A stretch of DNA of 64,000 nucleotides from Algoriphagus litoralis. Its GTDB lineage: Bacteria > Bacteroidota > Bacteroidia > Cytophagales > Cyclobacteriaceae. The notes under the pieces are model-generated. The model saw only the letters and a program-made list of their open reading frames with translations. It ran no database searches and had not been told where the DNA came from. A program made the position numbers and the translations under genes. Below are positions 25,360-34,934 of the stretch, piece by piece; the stretch's first letter is position 1; each line of letters opens with the position of its first letter. The stretch spans positions 124,001 through 188,000 of the forward strand of contig NZ_QGOL01000012.1 of NCBI RefSeq assembly GCF_003259255.1, in the 5' to 3' direction.

Positions 25360-27018
25360 ATGAAAATGAAAAGATTTATATATGGATTGACGGTAGCTAC
25401 CTCTTTGGTATTTGCCACTTCCTGTGATGAAAAATTGGATGAACTGCTGGAAAACCCAAATGCAGTTAACGCACAAACTGCGTCTCCGGATTTTCTATTG
25501 AACAGAATCCAATTGGACTACCAGTCACTATGGTATGGAATTTCCGACCGTGGCGCCAGATTGACTCGTCAGATTAACCAAGGAGCTGCATTGTATGAGT
25601 CTGCTTACACCACAGTTTCTACTAACGGAACTTGGTCCAACGCATACGCGAACCTTCTAGCTGATATCCAATTCTTAGAGCCTTTGGCAGAAGAAGCAAA
25701 TTTGCAGCGTCATTTGGGTATTGCTAAGACAATCAAAGCGATGGTTCTTTTTGATTTGGTTGACACCTATAATGATGTCCCTTATTCAGAAGCACTAGAT
25801 CCTTCTAACTTCAATCCTAAGACTGATTCCGGAGCAACAATTTATGCTGAGGGTCTCTCTCTTTTGAATGAAGCTGCTGGACATTTTGCAGCAAATCCTT
25901 CTACAGGAACTCCAAATGACTATTTCTACAATAGAAATTATACCAAGTGGGTTCGATTAGTGAACACGTTGAAATTGAGATATTTTCTCAATACTAGACT
26001 AGTAAGTACTTCTGAATCTACTGCAGGTATTAATGCGTTGATTGCTGAAGATAATATGCTGAAAGTAGGAGATGACTTTGTATTCCAATTTGGAACTACA
26101 GCTGCTGATCCAGATTCAAGACATCCTAAATTCGGAGGTCAATATACTTCTGGTGGTGGTGACTATCAGTCTACTTACTACATGTGGCATATGACTGAAG
26201 AGAAAGGTTTCGATGATCCTAGAGCTAGATATTATTTCTATCGTCAGACACTGACTAATACTACTAATCCTGCTGAGCAAGAATGTATTACTCAGTTACC
26301 TCCTTCTCAATACTTAATTGGTGGATTTGTTTACTGTAATCCAGGTACTAGAGGTTATTGGGGTCGTGATCACTTGGATCCAGATGGTATTCCACCAGAT
26401 GGTTTGAGAAGAACTGCCTATGGTGTTTATCCAGCAGCTGGTAGATTTGATAACAATTCTGCCACTCCGGTAAACAACCCTGCGTTGGGAGGTAGAGGTG
26501 CAGGTATTCACCCAATCATGTTAGCTGCTTATGTAGACTTTATGCTTGCTGAAGCCGCATTGACACTTGGAACAACTGGAACACCTAAAGCATACTTGAC
26601 TTCAGGTATTCAGAAGCACATGAACTATGTTCGTTCTTGGTCCTTGACTACTACTGAAGCTTCTGTTATCAATGGTTTTAACCCTACAGAAGAATTTACT
26701 AGATCAGTGGAAAATTACATTTCCTATGTAGGTGCTGAGTATGATGCTGCTGCCTCAAACGATGCTAGAATGGACTTGATCGGTAGAGAATACTGGTTGT
26801 CATTGTTCGGTAACGGTATGGAATCGTACAACCTGTACAGAAGAACTGGTAAGCCTGGTAATATGCAGCCTGCTTTGGAAACAGATCCAGGGCCATTCAT
26901 TCGGTCATTCTTGTATCCAAACAACTACATGGTAACCAATACCAATGCAGTTCAGAAGCCGGATCTTACACAACAAGTGTTTTGGGATACAAATCCTGCA
27001 TCACCTTGGATTTATTAA
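25360..27018 (+). CDS. SusD/RagB family nutrient-binding outer membrane lipoprotein
   Basis: A 552-residue lipoprotein (signal ending ATSC, Cys22) of the SusD-like type 2 group. It has the N-terminal ENPNAVNAQTASPDFLLNRI and TPR-like helices, with LFDLVDTYNDVPYSEAL at about 131-147. It forms the surface lid over the SusC barrel and binds the substrate. It starts 12 bp after the SusC stop, as expected of a pair. The rather long 290-400 region rich in Pro, Gly and Asn is probably the variable binding face (inference). Confidence 0.93.
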   Translation: MKMKRFIYGLTVATSLVFATSCDEKLDELLENPNAVNAQTASPDFLLNRIQLDYQSLWYGISDRGARLTRQINQGAALYESAYTTVSTNGTWSNAYANLLADIQFLEPLAEEANLQRHLGIAKTIKAMVLFDLVDTYNDVPYSEALDPSNFNPKTDSGATIYAEGLSLLNEAAGHFAANPSTGTPNDYFYNRNYTKWVRLVNTLKLRYFLNTRLVSTSESTAGINALIAEDNMLKVGDDFVFQFGTTAADPDSRHPKFGGQYTSGGGDYQSTYYMWHMTEEKGFDDPRARYYFYRQTLTNTTNPAEQECITQLPPSQYLIGGFVYCNPGTRGYWGRDHLDPDGIPPDGLRRTAYGVYPAAGRFDNNSATPVNNPALGGRGAGIHPIMLAAYVDFMLAEAALTLGTTGTPKAYLTSGIQKHMNYVRSWSLTTTEASVINGFNPTEEFTRSVENYISYVGAEYDAAASNDARMDLIGREYWLSLFGNGMESYNLYRRTGKPGNMQPALETDPGPFIRSFLYPNNYMVTNTNAVQKPDLTQQVFWDTNPASPWIY

Positions 27019-27036
27019 CCTAAAAATTAGAAAAAC

Positions 27037-27969
27037 ATGAAAATGCTAAAATATAGTTTCGGCTTATTGGCAACTGTGCTGGTCTTTCTAAGCTCTTGTA
27101 GAGATTCTGTGGAACCAAATATTCCATATTCTAGCTTCGACAACGGTGCTTACCTAAGAACAATTGCAAGAACAAGCACGACGTTCAACTTCTTTGAACT
27201 TGGAGCATCAAATTTTGCTCTGACTTTAGAAGCGGTTGATAAGGAAGATGGTGCTACAGTAGATAACGTTGAAATCAGAGTTCGTCATAGAAGATTGATT
27301 CCTGGCGTAGGCCTTGAATTTACTCCAGCTAACGATGTTCTGGTGAAAACTCTTCAGTCTACTGACTTCCAACCAAATGATCAATCAAGATTTCTTAGAA
27401 CCTCTTTTGTGGTGACAGCTGCTGAAGCAATTGCTGCAGTAGGCTTGACCGCAGCTGATATCGAAGGTGGGGATGTGTTTGAATTTCGATTAGTATTGAA
27501 TGACAAATTAGGTCGTTCATTCTCGACAAACAACGTGACTACCAACGTAGCAGGTGCTCCTTTCTATGCATCTCCTTTCCAGTATAATGTCAGTGTAATC
27601 TGTCCATCAGATTTGGCTGGTACGTATGCTTTCGATGCATTGGAGACTTTCTGCGGTGATACGTTCTCTGGTTCTACGACTTGGACTGCTGTAGCTTCTA
27701 CGGCTGGATCATATACAGTATCTGATGGTACTTTTGGTGCTTGGCAGTCTTGCTATCCTGATACATGGGGAAGTGGCAACGTTAGAATTTCTGATGCCTG
27801 CGGTAACTTGACTATGTCAGGAACTGATAAATATGGCGACAGCTATTCAATGACCGTTATTAGTTCAACTCCGGAAGTTCTTACTTTCGAGTGGGTGAAT
27901 ACATTCGGTGAATTTGGTACTGTGGCTGTAAAATCAAATGCCGGCAAACCATGGCCTGCATTGAAATAA
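27037..27969 (+). CDS. Lipoprotein of unknown function, third gene of the SusCD operon
   Basis: A 310-residue lipoprotein (FLSSC, Cys21) starting 18 bp after the susD-like stop. I do not recognise a family. The middle part is beta-rich. The last third begins VICPSDLAGTYAFDALETFC and contains four more cysteines or cysteine-near aromatic and glycine-rich strands (CGDTF, SCYPDTW, DACGNL), suggesting a small disulfide-bonded domain. By position it is probably an extra surface-exposed binding protein of the uptake complex, in the manner of SusE/F-type lipoproteins (inference). Confidence 0.75.
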   Translation: MKMLKYSFGLLATVLVFLSSCRDSVEPNIPYSSFDNGAYLRTIARTSTTFNFFELGASNFALTLEAVDKEDGATVDNVEIRVRHRRLIPGVGLEFTPANDVLVKTLQSTDFQPNDQSRFLRTSFVVTAAEAIAAVGLTAADIEGGDVFEFRLVLNDKLGRSFSTNNVTTNVAGAPFYASPFQYNVSVICPSDLAGTYAFDALETFCGDTFSGSTTWTAVASTAGSYTVSDGTFGAWQSCYPDTWGSGNVRISDACGNLTMSGTDKYGDSYSMTVISSTPEVLTFEWVNTFGEFGTVAVKSNAGKPWPALK

Positions 27970-27989
27970 TGAATTTGAATTAACTTATT

Positions 27990-28023
27990 AAAAGCAGCGC
28001 TCGAAAGGCGCTGCTTTTTTTTT
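27990..28023 (+). terminator. Rho-independent terminator ending the SusCD operon
   Basis: AAAAGCAGCGC (27990-28000) and GCGCTGCTTTT (28008-28018) form a perfect 11-bp stem with a 7-base loop; nine T run to 28023. Confidence 0.9.
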
Positions 28024-28060
28024 GGATTATGTTTTTCTGATAAGGTATAGGTTCAGTGAT

Positions 28061-29683
28061 TTAGATAAAAACCTCACTAAACTCGAATTTTTGCCCGTTA
28101 AAAAGTCCCTTATCGCTCAACTTCAAGTCAGGAATAACCAGCAAGGCCATGAAACTTAATGTCATAAAGGGAGAATTAAGCTTTGAACCCATTCCTTTGG
28201 CAATCCGATCGATCCTAGTGTAAGCTTCAGCAACGAGATATCCGTCTTCATTGGACATGATTCCGCCTACGGGTAATGCCAGTACTTCCCCAATCTCATC
28301 TATAACTGCTGAAATTCCTCCTTTGGCTTCAATAATTAAATTCACTGCTTTGCAAATAGAATTATCATCTACTCCTACAGCGATAATATTGTGGGAATCA
28401 TGGCCTACTGAGGAGGCTATGGCACCCGATTTCAAGCCGAAATTTTTGATAAATGCTACTGCTGGCAAAGCATCTTGATAACGATTTACCACAGCTATTT
28501 TAAGTATATCCTGCTCTAAATTTGACTCTGCCTGACCGTTAATTAGTTTAATTTCACCTTCAATTTCAGGGGTTATCAACTGACCGTCCTGTGCCTCGAT
28601 AATCCTGACTTTTTTATTATGGGATTGGATCTGAAAATCTTTCGGCTGCTTTAGCGAAGTGTTAAAATTGTTGATGATCTTGTTTTCGGTTCTAGGAATT
28701 AGCGTTTTGCCATTATCAGCTACTTTCATTCCATTGATATAGGTGGAGTCAACTACAAATTTTTCCAAGTCTTTTACTAGGATGAAATCTGCTGGGTCTC
28801 CTACCTGAAGCTGTCCAACATTAAGTGAATAATGAATGATGGGGGTAAGGCAGGCGGCGTGTAAAACATCAAACAGATTCTTTCCTTTCGCTATGGCTCT
28901 GGCAGCTAATTCATTGATGTGCCCCACTGCGAGATTATCCGGATGCTTGTCATCCGAGCAAAACATGATTTGGTTTGGATATTCATCAATCAAATCTATC
29001 AATGCTTCGAAATTTTTAGCTGCGGAACCTTCCCGAATTGCAATTTTCATCCCAAGCGCTAGTTTTCCCCTTGCTTCTTCTGCTGTAAAACATTCGTGAT
29101 CTGTGCTTGGTCCAGCACTGATGTATCTTTCGGCTAATTCTCCTTTTAGTCCCGGAGCATGTCCGTCGATTGGCTTTCCATATTTTTGGGATATCCTGAT
29201 TTTTTCCATCACAATAGTATCCCGATTGACAGTGCCAGGCCAATTCATCATCTCGGCCAAATAATTTATTTCTGGCCTTTTCATTAGATTTTCGATATCC
29301 GCTACATTAATTTCTCCCCCAGCTGTTTCAAAAGGGGTGGCAGGGACACAAGATGGGGCCCCGAAGAAGAATTTGAACGGTACTTGTTTCCCGTTTTCGA
29401 TCATATATTCCACTCCTGATAAACCGCAGACATTGGCGATTTCATGGGGATCGGATACTGTGGCTACGGTACCATGAACCACCGAAAGTCTGGCAAATTC
29501 AGAGGGTACAAGCATCGAAGATTCCACATGGACGTGAGAATCGATAAATCCTGGCATAAGGAACAGCAGGCCTTCTTCCTCTGGTATTTCTACTATCTTT
29601 ATTATTTGGCCATCAGCTACTGTAATTTCTGCAGCATAAGTTCTCCTGGAGGGAATATCAACTAGGTTGCCTTTTATTTTCAT
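28061..29683 (-). CDS. ade: Adenine deaminase
   Basis: A 540-residue amidohydrolase of the bacterial adenine deaminase family. The metal site is visible in MPGFIDSHVHVESSML and the following VSDPHEIANVCG and DGHAPGL. The C-terminal domain has ASSVGHDSHNIIAVG and PVGGIMSNEDGYLVAE. It converts adenine to hypoxanthine and ammonia in purine salvage. It is convergent with the SusCD operon and divergent from cmk. No purine riboswitch-like structure was seen in the 159 bp upstream. Confidence 0.95.
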   Translation of the reverse strand: MKIKGNLVDIPSRRTYAAEITVADGQIIKIVEIPEEEGLLFLMPGFIDSHVHVESSMLVPSEFARLSVVHGTVATVSDPHEIANVCGLSGVEYMIENGKQVPFKFFFGAPSCVPATPFETAGGEINVADIENLMKRPEINYLAEMMNWPGTVNRDTIVMEKIRISQKYGKPIDGHAPGLKGELAERYISAGPSTDHECFTAEEARGKLALGMKIAIREGSAAKNFEALIDLIDEYPNQIMFCSDDKHPDNLAVGHINELAARAIAKGKNLFDVLHAACLTPIIHYSLNVGQLQVGDPADFILVKDLEKFVVDSTYINGMKVADNGKTLIPRTENKIINNFNTSLKQPKDFQIQSHNKKVRIIEAQDGQLITPEIEGEIKLINGQAESNLEQDILKIAVVNRYQDALPAVAFIKNFGLKSGAIASSVGHDSHNIIAVGVDDNSICKAVNLIIEAKGGISAVIDEIGEVLALPVGGIMSNEDGYLVAEAYTRIDRIAKGMGSKLNSPFMTLSFMALLVIPDLKLSDKGLFNGQKFEFSEVFI

Positions 29684-29810
29684 TGCGTTTTTATTTATAC
29701 TTCTGCGATTGTAGCCCCGGATTGTCTCCTACTTTGATTCAATTGATACTATGAAATCGTGAAAAAAATGATAAAGGTTCAATCCCCACTGAGCAGTTGT
29801 CCTGCATAGA

Positions 29811-29845
29811 TTGAATCACGGATAAGATTAAAACCACTATATTTG
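29811..29845 (+). promoter_or_regulatory. Probable promoter of cmk-ispH (TTGA ... TATATTTG)
   Basis: TATATTTG at 29838-29845 fits TAnnTTTG exactly; TTGA at 29811-29814 could be the -33 element, 23 bases before it. The predicted start of transcription is about 35 bp before the cmk ATG. Confidence 0.5.
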
Positions 29846-29884
29846 CCCAAAATTAATCAGCAAACCAAGATAGGTTTATTTTTA

Positions 29885-30592
29885 ATGGGTAAAATCGTCA
29901 TAGCTATAGATGGGTATTCCGGCTGCGGGAAGAGTTCAACTGCCAAAGCCGTAGCTAAGGATTTAGGATTTACCTACATTGATTCAGGTGCCATGTACCG
30001 TGCAGCAACCCTTCACTTTTTAAACAGTTACCTCTCACCTTCCAATCCTCAAGACGTAAAAAAAGGACTGGAATCAATGAAGATAACTTTTCTAATCAAC
30101 CCTGAAACAGGAAGACAAGAAACCTATCTCAATGGACTAAATGTCGAGGATGAAATACGGACCATGGCCGTATCTGAGAAAGTAAGTGAAATAGCCACTG
30201 TGAAAGAAATCCGAAAGGAACTGGTTGCTCAGCAACAGCGTTTGGGAAGGTCCAAAGGGGTGGTGATGGATGGAAGAGATATCGGCTCAGTGGTTTTTCC
30301 AGATGCGGAATTGAAGATATTCATGACGGCCAACCTAGATACCCGCTCATTTCGTAGACAACAGGAGCTCTTGGAAAAAGGGGAGTTAGTGGATTTGGAA
30401 ATGATCAAGAGAAACTTAGCAGAGCGGGATCGGATTGATTCTTCAAGAGCAGAGAGCCCGCTGGTCAAAGTAGCTGACGCAGTTGAAATTGACACAAGCA
30501 ATCTGACTTTTGAAGAGCAAGTGGCACAAATCGTGCACATGGCAAAAGAGGTAATTGATAACGCAAAAGATCATGCTAGTAACCATAGATAA
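29885..30592 (+). CDS. cmk: (d)CMP kinase
   Basis: A 235-residue cytidylate kinase starting at the ATG at 29885 (MGKIVIAIDGYSGCGKSS). The P-loop GYSGCGKSS is at residues 10-18, followed by YIDSGAMYRA and the CMP-binding DGRDIGSVVFPDAELKIFM. It phosphorylates CMP and dCMP. The open frame runs 14 codons further upstream to a TTG, but that lies inside the probable promoter. Its end overlaps ispH by 20 bp. Confidence 0.93.
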   Translation: MGKIVIAIDGYSGCGKSSTAKAVAKDLGFTYIDSGAMYRAATLHFLNSYLSPSNPQDVKKGLESMKITFLINPETGRQETYLNGLNVEDEIRTMAVSEKVSEIATVKEIRKELVAQQQRLGRSKGVVMDGRDIGSVVFPDAELKIFMTANLDTRSFRRQQELLEKGELVDLEMIKRNLAERDRIDSSRAESPLVKVADAVEIDTSNLTFEEQVAQIVHMAKEVIDNAKDHASNHR

Positions 30593-31469
30593 GAATTCAG
30601 GCTATTGTTTCGGAGTTGAATTTGCCATCAAAATGGCAGAAGATGAAATGGAAAACAGTGACCAACTGTATTGTCTAGGAGATATCGTACACAATGACAT
30701 GGAGGTAAAGCGCCTCCGTGAGAAAGGGCTGGTCGTAATCGACCGTGATCAGCTGCGCGAATTAACCAATTGCAAAGTCTTGATCCGAGCTCATGGTGAG
30801 CCACCGGAAACGTACAAGACTGCTATCGAGAATAATATTGAACTCATCGACGCCTCCTGTCCAGTGGTGCTCAAACTGCAGCATCGTGTGAAAAATGCAT
30901 TCGACAAAATGGAGCGTGAAAATGGGCAGATTGTAATCTATGGAAAAAAAGGGCACGCTGAGGTGATCGGTCTCACCGGTCAGACTTTAGAGAAAGCGGT
31001 CGTTGTCATGGAAGATGCAGATTTGGAAAAGATTGATTTCAATCGTCCGGTTACCTTATTCAGTCAGACTACAAAAAGCACCAAGGGCTTTTACGAATTG
31101 TCCAATAAGATCGAAGAACGAATCAAAGCAGCAAAAGGCACATTAAATGAATTGGATTTCAATGCCAACGATTCCATTTGCAGGCAAGTATCAAATAGGG
31201 AACCACAGCTCAAAAAGTTCGCGCAGGACAACGATGTTATTCTGTTTGTATCAGGAAAGAAAAGTTCAAATGGAAAGGCGCTCTATCAGATTTGTCTGAG
31301 TGAAAATCCTAGAAGTTATTTTATCGAAAGCGAAACAGAATTGAACTTGGAGTGGTTTCATGCTGAGGATCGGATCGGCATCTGCGGAGCTACATCTACC
31401 CCCATGTGGCTCATGGAGCAGGTTAAATCTTATGTAGAGTCAATGGAAGAAAATATGCTTCCTGCCTGA
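30573..31469 (+). CDS. ispH: 4-hydroxy-3-methylbut-2-enyl diphosphate reductase IspH
   Basis: A 298-residue enzyme from the ATG at 30573, which lies within the end of cmk. The three cysteines that hold the [4Fe-4S] cluster are visible in SGYCFGV (C12), IDASCPVV (about 91) and NDSICRQVSNRE (about 200), with the C-terminal GICGATSTPMWLME. It makes IPP and DMAPP, the final step of the MEP pathway. The cmk-ispH overlap is a familiar Bacteroidota arrangement to my knowledge. Confidence 0.93.
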   Translation: MLVTIDKNSGYCFGVEFAIKMAEDEMENSDQLYCLGDIVHNDMEVKRLREKGLVVIDRDQLRELTNCKVLIRAHGEPPETYKTAIENNIELIDASCPVVLKLQHRVKNAFDKMERENGQIVIYGKKGHAEVIGLTGQTLEKAVVVMEDADLEKIDFNRPVTLFSQTTKSTKGFYELSNKIEERIKAAKGTLNELDFNANDSICRQVSNREPQLKKFAQDNDVILFVSGKKSSNGKALYQICLSENPRSYFIESETELNLEWFHAEDRIGICGATSTPMWLMEQVKSYVESMEENMLPA

Positions 31470-31545
31470 TTTTCATAGAAAATCCCATCTATCAAAAGTT
31501 CGAACATTTAATGTGATATAAGCTCCAATTCAAATGGTTTTTCTT

Positions 31546-31553
31546 TAGATTTG
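31546..31553 (+). promoter_or_regulatory. -7 promoter box (TAGATTTG) of the nqr operon
   Basis: Exact TAnnTTTG match 36 bp before the nqrA ATG, in the only gap ahead of the operon. The -33 element is not clear. Confidence 0.45.
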
Positions 31554-31589
31554 GGGCGTTTTTCAATAGCTCATAGTTCAAAAACACAT

Positions 31590-32942
31590 ATGTCTAAAAT
31601 AGTGAAGCTTAAGAAAGGTTTTGACATCAGACTGGCTGGAAAGGCCTCGCAAGAGATCGCCAATTTTGCCAATGCTCAAACTTTCGCAATTAAGCCGACA
31701 GACTTCATAGGACTTCAGCGTCCCAAAGTCCTTGTCAATGAAGGAGATACAGTAAAGGCGGGTACTCCAATTCTGATCGACAAAGCCCTAGATCAAGTTA
31801 TCTATGCCTCACCGGTTTCGGGAGAAGTGGTAGAGATCAAGAGAGGCGATCGTAGGAAACTTCTTGAAATCAAGATACTTGCAGATAGTTCTATCGCATT
31901 TGAGAGCTTTGGGAAAATCGACCTGAATCAAGATCGGGATGGACTCGCAACCAAACTTGCCTCTACCGGAGTATGGCCAAACATCATACAGCGTCCCTTT
32001 GGGATCGTGGCCAACCCTACAGATACCCCAAAAGGCATATTTGTTTCAGCATTCGATACGCATCCTTTGGCCCCTGATTATGGATTTACCCTTCAGGGAG
32101 AGGAGAAATATTTTCAGGCTGGAATTGATGCTTTGGCCAAATTAACCTCAGGAAAAGTACACCTGAATGTGGATGGCTCAAAGCCTGTTCCGGGTGTTTT
32201 CTCAGGTATCAAAAATGCCCAGATTAACCAGTTTTCAGGTCCTCACCCTGCTGGCAACGTAGGCGTTCAGATCCATCACCTCGATCCAATTAATAAAGGT
32301 GACCTAGTTTGGACGGTAAATCCTACCGGAGTAGTCCAAATCGGAAAAGCCGTACTTGAAGGCGTCTATGATGCCTCAAAAGTAATTGCGCTCACTGGTT
32401 CTGAGTTGACCAAAGCAGCTTACGTCAAAACCTTTTCGGGAGCAAATGTTTCCACCTTTGTGAAGGGAAATCTAAACTCAGGTCATGTAAGGGTAATCTC
32501 CGGAAATGTTCTTACCGGAGAAAAGATCAATTTGGAAGGTTTCATAGGTTTTTATCACAATCAAATCACGGTAATCCCAGAAGGTGATTATTATGAGTTT
32601 TTGGGTTGGGCAAAGCCTACGACATCCAAACTCAGCTACCACAGAGCTTTGGGGCTTTTGTCCTTCCTCACTCCTAAGAAAGAATTCGTACTGGATTCCA
32701 ATGCCAGAGGTGAAGAGCGGGCATTCGTGCAGACAGGTGTATTTGAATCTGTGACCCCGATGGATATTCTACCGGTCTATCTCCTAAAGGCTATCATGGC
32801 TGAGGATTTTGATGAAATGGAAGAATTGGGAATCTATGAAATTGTAGAGGAGGATTTGGCACTTTGTGAATTTGTAGACGTGTCCAAGCATCCGGTGCAG
32901 GAGTTGGTAAGAAAAGGTATAGAATTAATCCAATACAGTTAA
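31590..32942 (+). CDS. nqrA: Na+-translocating NADH:quinone reductase subunit A
   Basis: A 450-residue protein starting at the ATG at 31590 (MSKIVKLKKGFDIRL), the normal NqrA opening; the frame is open upstream but without a family match. NqrA is the cytoplasmic subunit that contacts quinone. Recognisable parts are YASPVSGEVVEIKRGDRRKL, FVSAFDTHPLAPDYGF and the C-terminal CEFVDVSKHPVQELVRKG. First gene of the nqrABCDE operon, 5 bp before nqrB. Confidence 0.93.
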   Translation: MSKIVKLKKGFDIRLAGKASQEIANFANAQTFAIKPTDFIGLQRPKVLVNEGDTVKAGTPILIDKALDQVIYASPVSGEVVEIKRGDRRKLLEIKILADSSIAFESFGKIDLNQDRDGLATKLASTGVWPNIIQRPFGIVANPTDTPKGIFVSAFDTHPLAPDYGFTLQGEEKYFQAGIDALAKLTSGKVHLNVDGSKPVPGVFSGIKNAQINQFSGPHPAGNVGVQIHHLDPINKGDLVWTVNPTGVVQIGKAVLEGVYDASKVIALTGSELTKAAYVKTFSGANVSTFVKGNLNSGHVRVISGNVLTGEKINLEGFIGFYHNQITVIPEGDYYEFLGWAKPTTSKLSYHRALGLLSFLTPKKEFVLDSNARGEERAFVQTGVFESVTPMDILPVYLLKAIMAEDFDEMEELGIYEIVEEDLALCEFVDVSKHPVQELVRKGIELIQYS

Positions 32943-32947
32943 TCCAT

Positions 32948-34162
32948 ATGAAGTTTCTAAGAGATTTGATGGACAAGCAGCGACCCCTTTTTGAAAAAGG
33001 AGGTAAGCTTGAAAGTTTATATTACGCATTCGAGGCGGGAGAAACCTTTCTCTTTTCCCCTAATCACACCACTGGAATTAAAGGTGCACAAGTAAAAGAT
33101 GCGATTGATCTGAAGCGTATGATGATCACAGTCGTGATTGCCATGATCCCATGTTTGCTATTCGGTATCTACAACACCGGACATCAAAGCTTGTTAGCTA
33201 CTGGTCAGACAGCCGGTTTGTGGGAGAATTTCGGAGATAAAGCATTGATTGGTCTTCAATTAGTCCTTCCGATCGTAATCGTTGCCTATGCCGCTGGTGG
33301 ATTGGTAGAAGCTACTTTCGCAGTTATCAGAAAACACCCGATCAATGAAGGCTTTTTGGTAACTGGGATGCTTATTCCTTTGGTAGTACCTGCTACAACA
33401 CCGCTTTGGCAAGTTGCCTTAGCAACAGTATTTGCAGTCGTAATTGCAAAGGAAGTATTTGGTGGTACAGGGATGAATATCTTAAATGTGGCTATGACGG
33501 CTAGAGCATTCTTGTATTTTGCTTACCCTGCCCAGATTTCCGGTGATCAGGTATGGACATATTTGGGAGAAAAAGCAGCAGTAGACGGCTTCTCGGGAGC
33601 CACAGCCTTAGCAGTAGCATACAATGCTGGTGTTGACGGTGTTCCGGTTGTGGATGCATTAGCCACTCACAACACTGCGCTTGGTGCAGATTTATTCAGT
33701 TTCTCTAATTTATTTATGGGATGGATTCCAGGATCAATCGGAGAGACTTCTACTTTAATGGCGCTCATTGGTGCCGCAATTTTGATTGGTACAGGAGTAG
33801 CTAGCTGGAAAATTATAGTTTCAGGGTTTGGAGGAGCTTATTTGATGGGTCTTCTTTTGAATGTCCTAGCAGTAAATGAATACATGGCAATGCCGCCTCA
33901 GTATCATTGGGTCATGGGAGGCTTGGCCTTTGGGATTGTTTTTATGGCTACTGATCCAGTATCTGCAGCACAGACAGAGACAGGTAAATGGATTTATGGG
34001 CTCTTGATCGGTATGTTCACTGTGATCATTCGGGTGACTAATCCTGCTTATCCTGAAGGAATCATGCTTGCCGTTCTATTTATGAACGTCTTTGCTCCGC
34101 TGATCGATTATTATGTAGTTAAAGCTAATAAAACAAGGAGGTTACAACGTGCAACAGTCTAA
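32948..34162 (+). CDS. nqrB: Na+-translocating NADH:quinone reductase subunit B
   Basis: A 404-residue membrane subunit with about ten hydrophobic segments. The covalent FMN attachment site is SGAT with Thr219 (GFSGATAL). KEVFGGTGMNILNVAMTARAF is a conserved segment at about 172-192. Together with NqrD and NqrE it forms the Na+ pathway. The last 14 bases overlap nqrC, and a strong Shine-Dalgarno for nqrC is inside its 3' end. Confidence 0.93.
   Translation: MKFLRDLMDKQRPLFEKGGKLESLYYAFEAGETFLFSPNHTTGIKGAQVKDAIDLKRMMITVVIAMIPCLLFGIYNTGHQSLLATGQTAGLWENFGDKALIGLQLVLPIVIVAYAAGGLVEATFAVIRKHPINEGFLVTGMLIPLVVPATTPLWQVALATVFAVVIAKEVFGGTGMNILNVAMTARAFLYFAYPAQISGDQVWTYLGEKAAVDGFSGATALAVAYNAGVDGVPVVDALATHNTALGADLFSFSNLFMGWIPGSIGETSTLMALIGAAILIGTGVASWKIIVSGFGGAYLMGLLLNVLAVNEYMAMPPQYHWVMGGLAFGIVFMATDPVSAAQTETGKWIYGLLIGMFTVIIRVTNPAYPEGIMLAVLFMNVFAPLIDYYVVKANKTRRLQRATV
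34133..34151 (+). promoter_or_regulatory. Strong ribosome binding site with GTG start for nqrC
   Basis: AAGGAGGTTACAACGTG at 34135-34151: a full AGGAGG core 8 bases before GTG. Such strong sites are unusual in this window, where most genes lack one. It decides the nqrC start inside the nqrB coding end. Confidence 0.7.
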
Positions 34163-34904
34163 TACTTACGTTATCGTATTTTCAGCAGTCCTGACTATTA
34201 TACTTGGATTGTTATTGTCAGGTACTTCTCAAGTACTTGGCCCGATGCAGCAAGAGGCAATTGCCTTGGATAAGAAAAAGCAGATTTTGGGTGCTGTGAT
34301 CAGCTCAGCTGAAATCGATGCCATGACTCCTGAGCAGGTTAATGAATTCTATGCAAACCGGATCTCTTCTACTGTGGTAGATATCAATGGGAAAGAAATC
34401 GCCTCTGCTGAAATCACTGCTGAAAAGGTAGATATAGCTAAGCTTTATAAAAAGCCTGCTGAAGAAAGACAATATCCTGTTTTCATTTTCCATGCAGAAG
34501 GCAATTTGGATGAAGTGGAATCGTATATCTTCCCCCTCTATGGAGCAGGTCTTTGGGATGCTATCTGGGGGTATTTGGCTCTGGAAACAGATATGAATAC
34601 CGTGGGTGGTATCACTCTCGCTCACGCAGGTGAGACTCCAGGTTTGGGAGCAAGGATTACTGAAACTGGAGTACAGCAGCGCTATGTTGGCAAAAAGGTA
34701 TTTGATGATTCAGGTGATCTGGTTGCGGTACAAATGATGAAGGGTGAAGGCAAAGATTACACCGGAGAAGAGCATAAGGTTGATGGCATGTCTGGTGCGA
34801 CAATCACTGCCAACGGTGTGAATAACATGCTGAAATCATATTTGAGCCACTACGAAGCCTTTATTAGGTCAAAATCATCCTCTCAGGCCGTTGCAGGTCT
34901 TTAA
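34149..34904 (+). CDS. nqrC: Na+-translocating NADH:quinone reductase subunit C
   Basis: A 251-residue subunit with one N-terminal membrane helix (about 6-28) and a periplasmic FMN-binding domain. The FMN is attached at Thr218 in DGMSGATITANGV. Translation starts at GTG 34149, 14 bp inside nqrB, after a strong AGGAGG. It passes electrons between the flavins of the Nqr complex. The attachment needs an ApbE flavin transferase, which is not in the window. Confidence 0.93.
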   Translation: MQQSNTYVIVFSAVLTIILGLLLSGTSQVLGPMQQEAIALDKKKQILGAVISSAEIDAMTPEQVNEFYANRISSTVVDINGKEIASAEITAEKVDIAKLYKKPAEERQYPVFIFHAEGNLDEVESYIFPLYGAGLWDAIWGYLALETDMNTVGGITLAHAGETPGLGARITETGVQQRYVGKKVFDDSGDLVAVQMMKGEGKDYTGEEHKVDGMSGATITANGVNNMLKSYLSHYEAFIRSKSSSQAVAGL

Positions 34905-34934
34905 TTTAATTTCAACTCACCTAATTACTAAATA

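Noticed and set aside
29778..29815. Inverted repeat TTCAATC/GATTGAA between ade and cmk as an operator or riboswitch
   Set aside because: Only 7 bp with a 24-base loop in AT-rich DNA; likely by chance, and its second arm overlaps the suggested -33 element of cmk.
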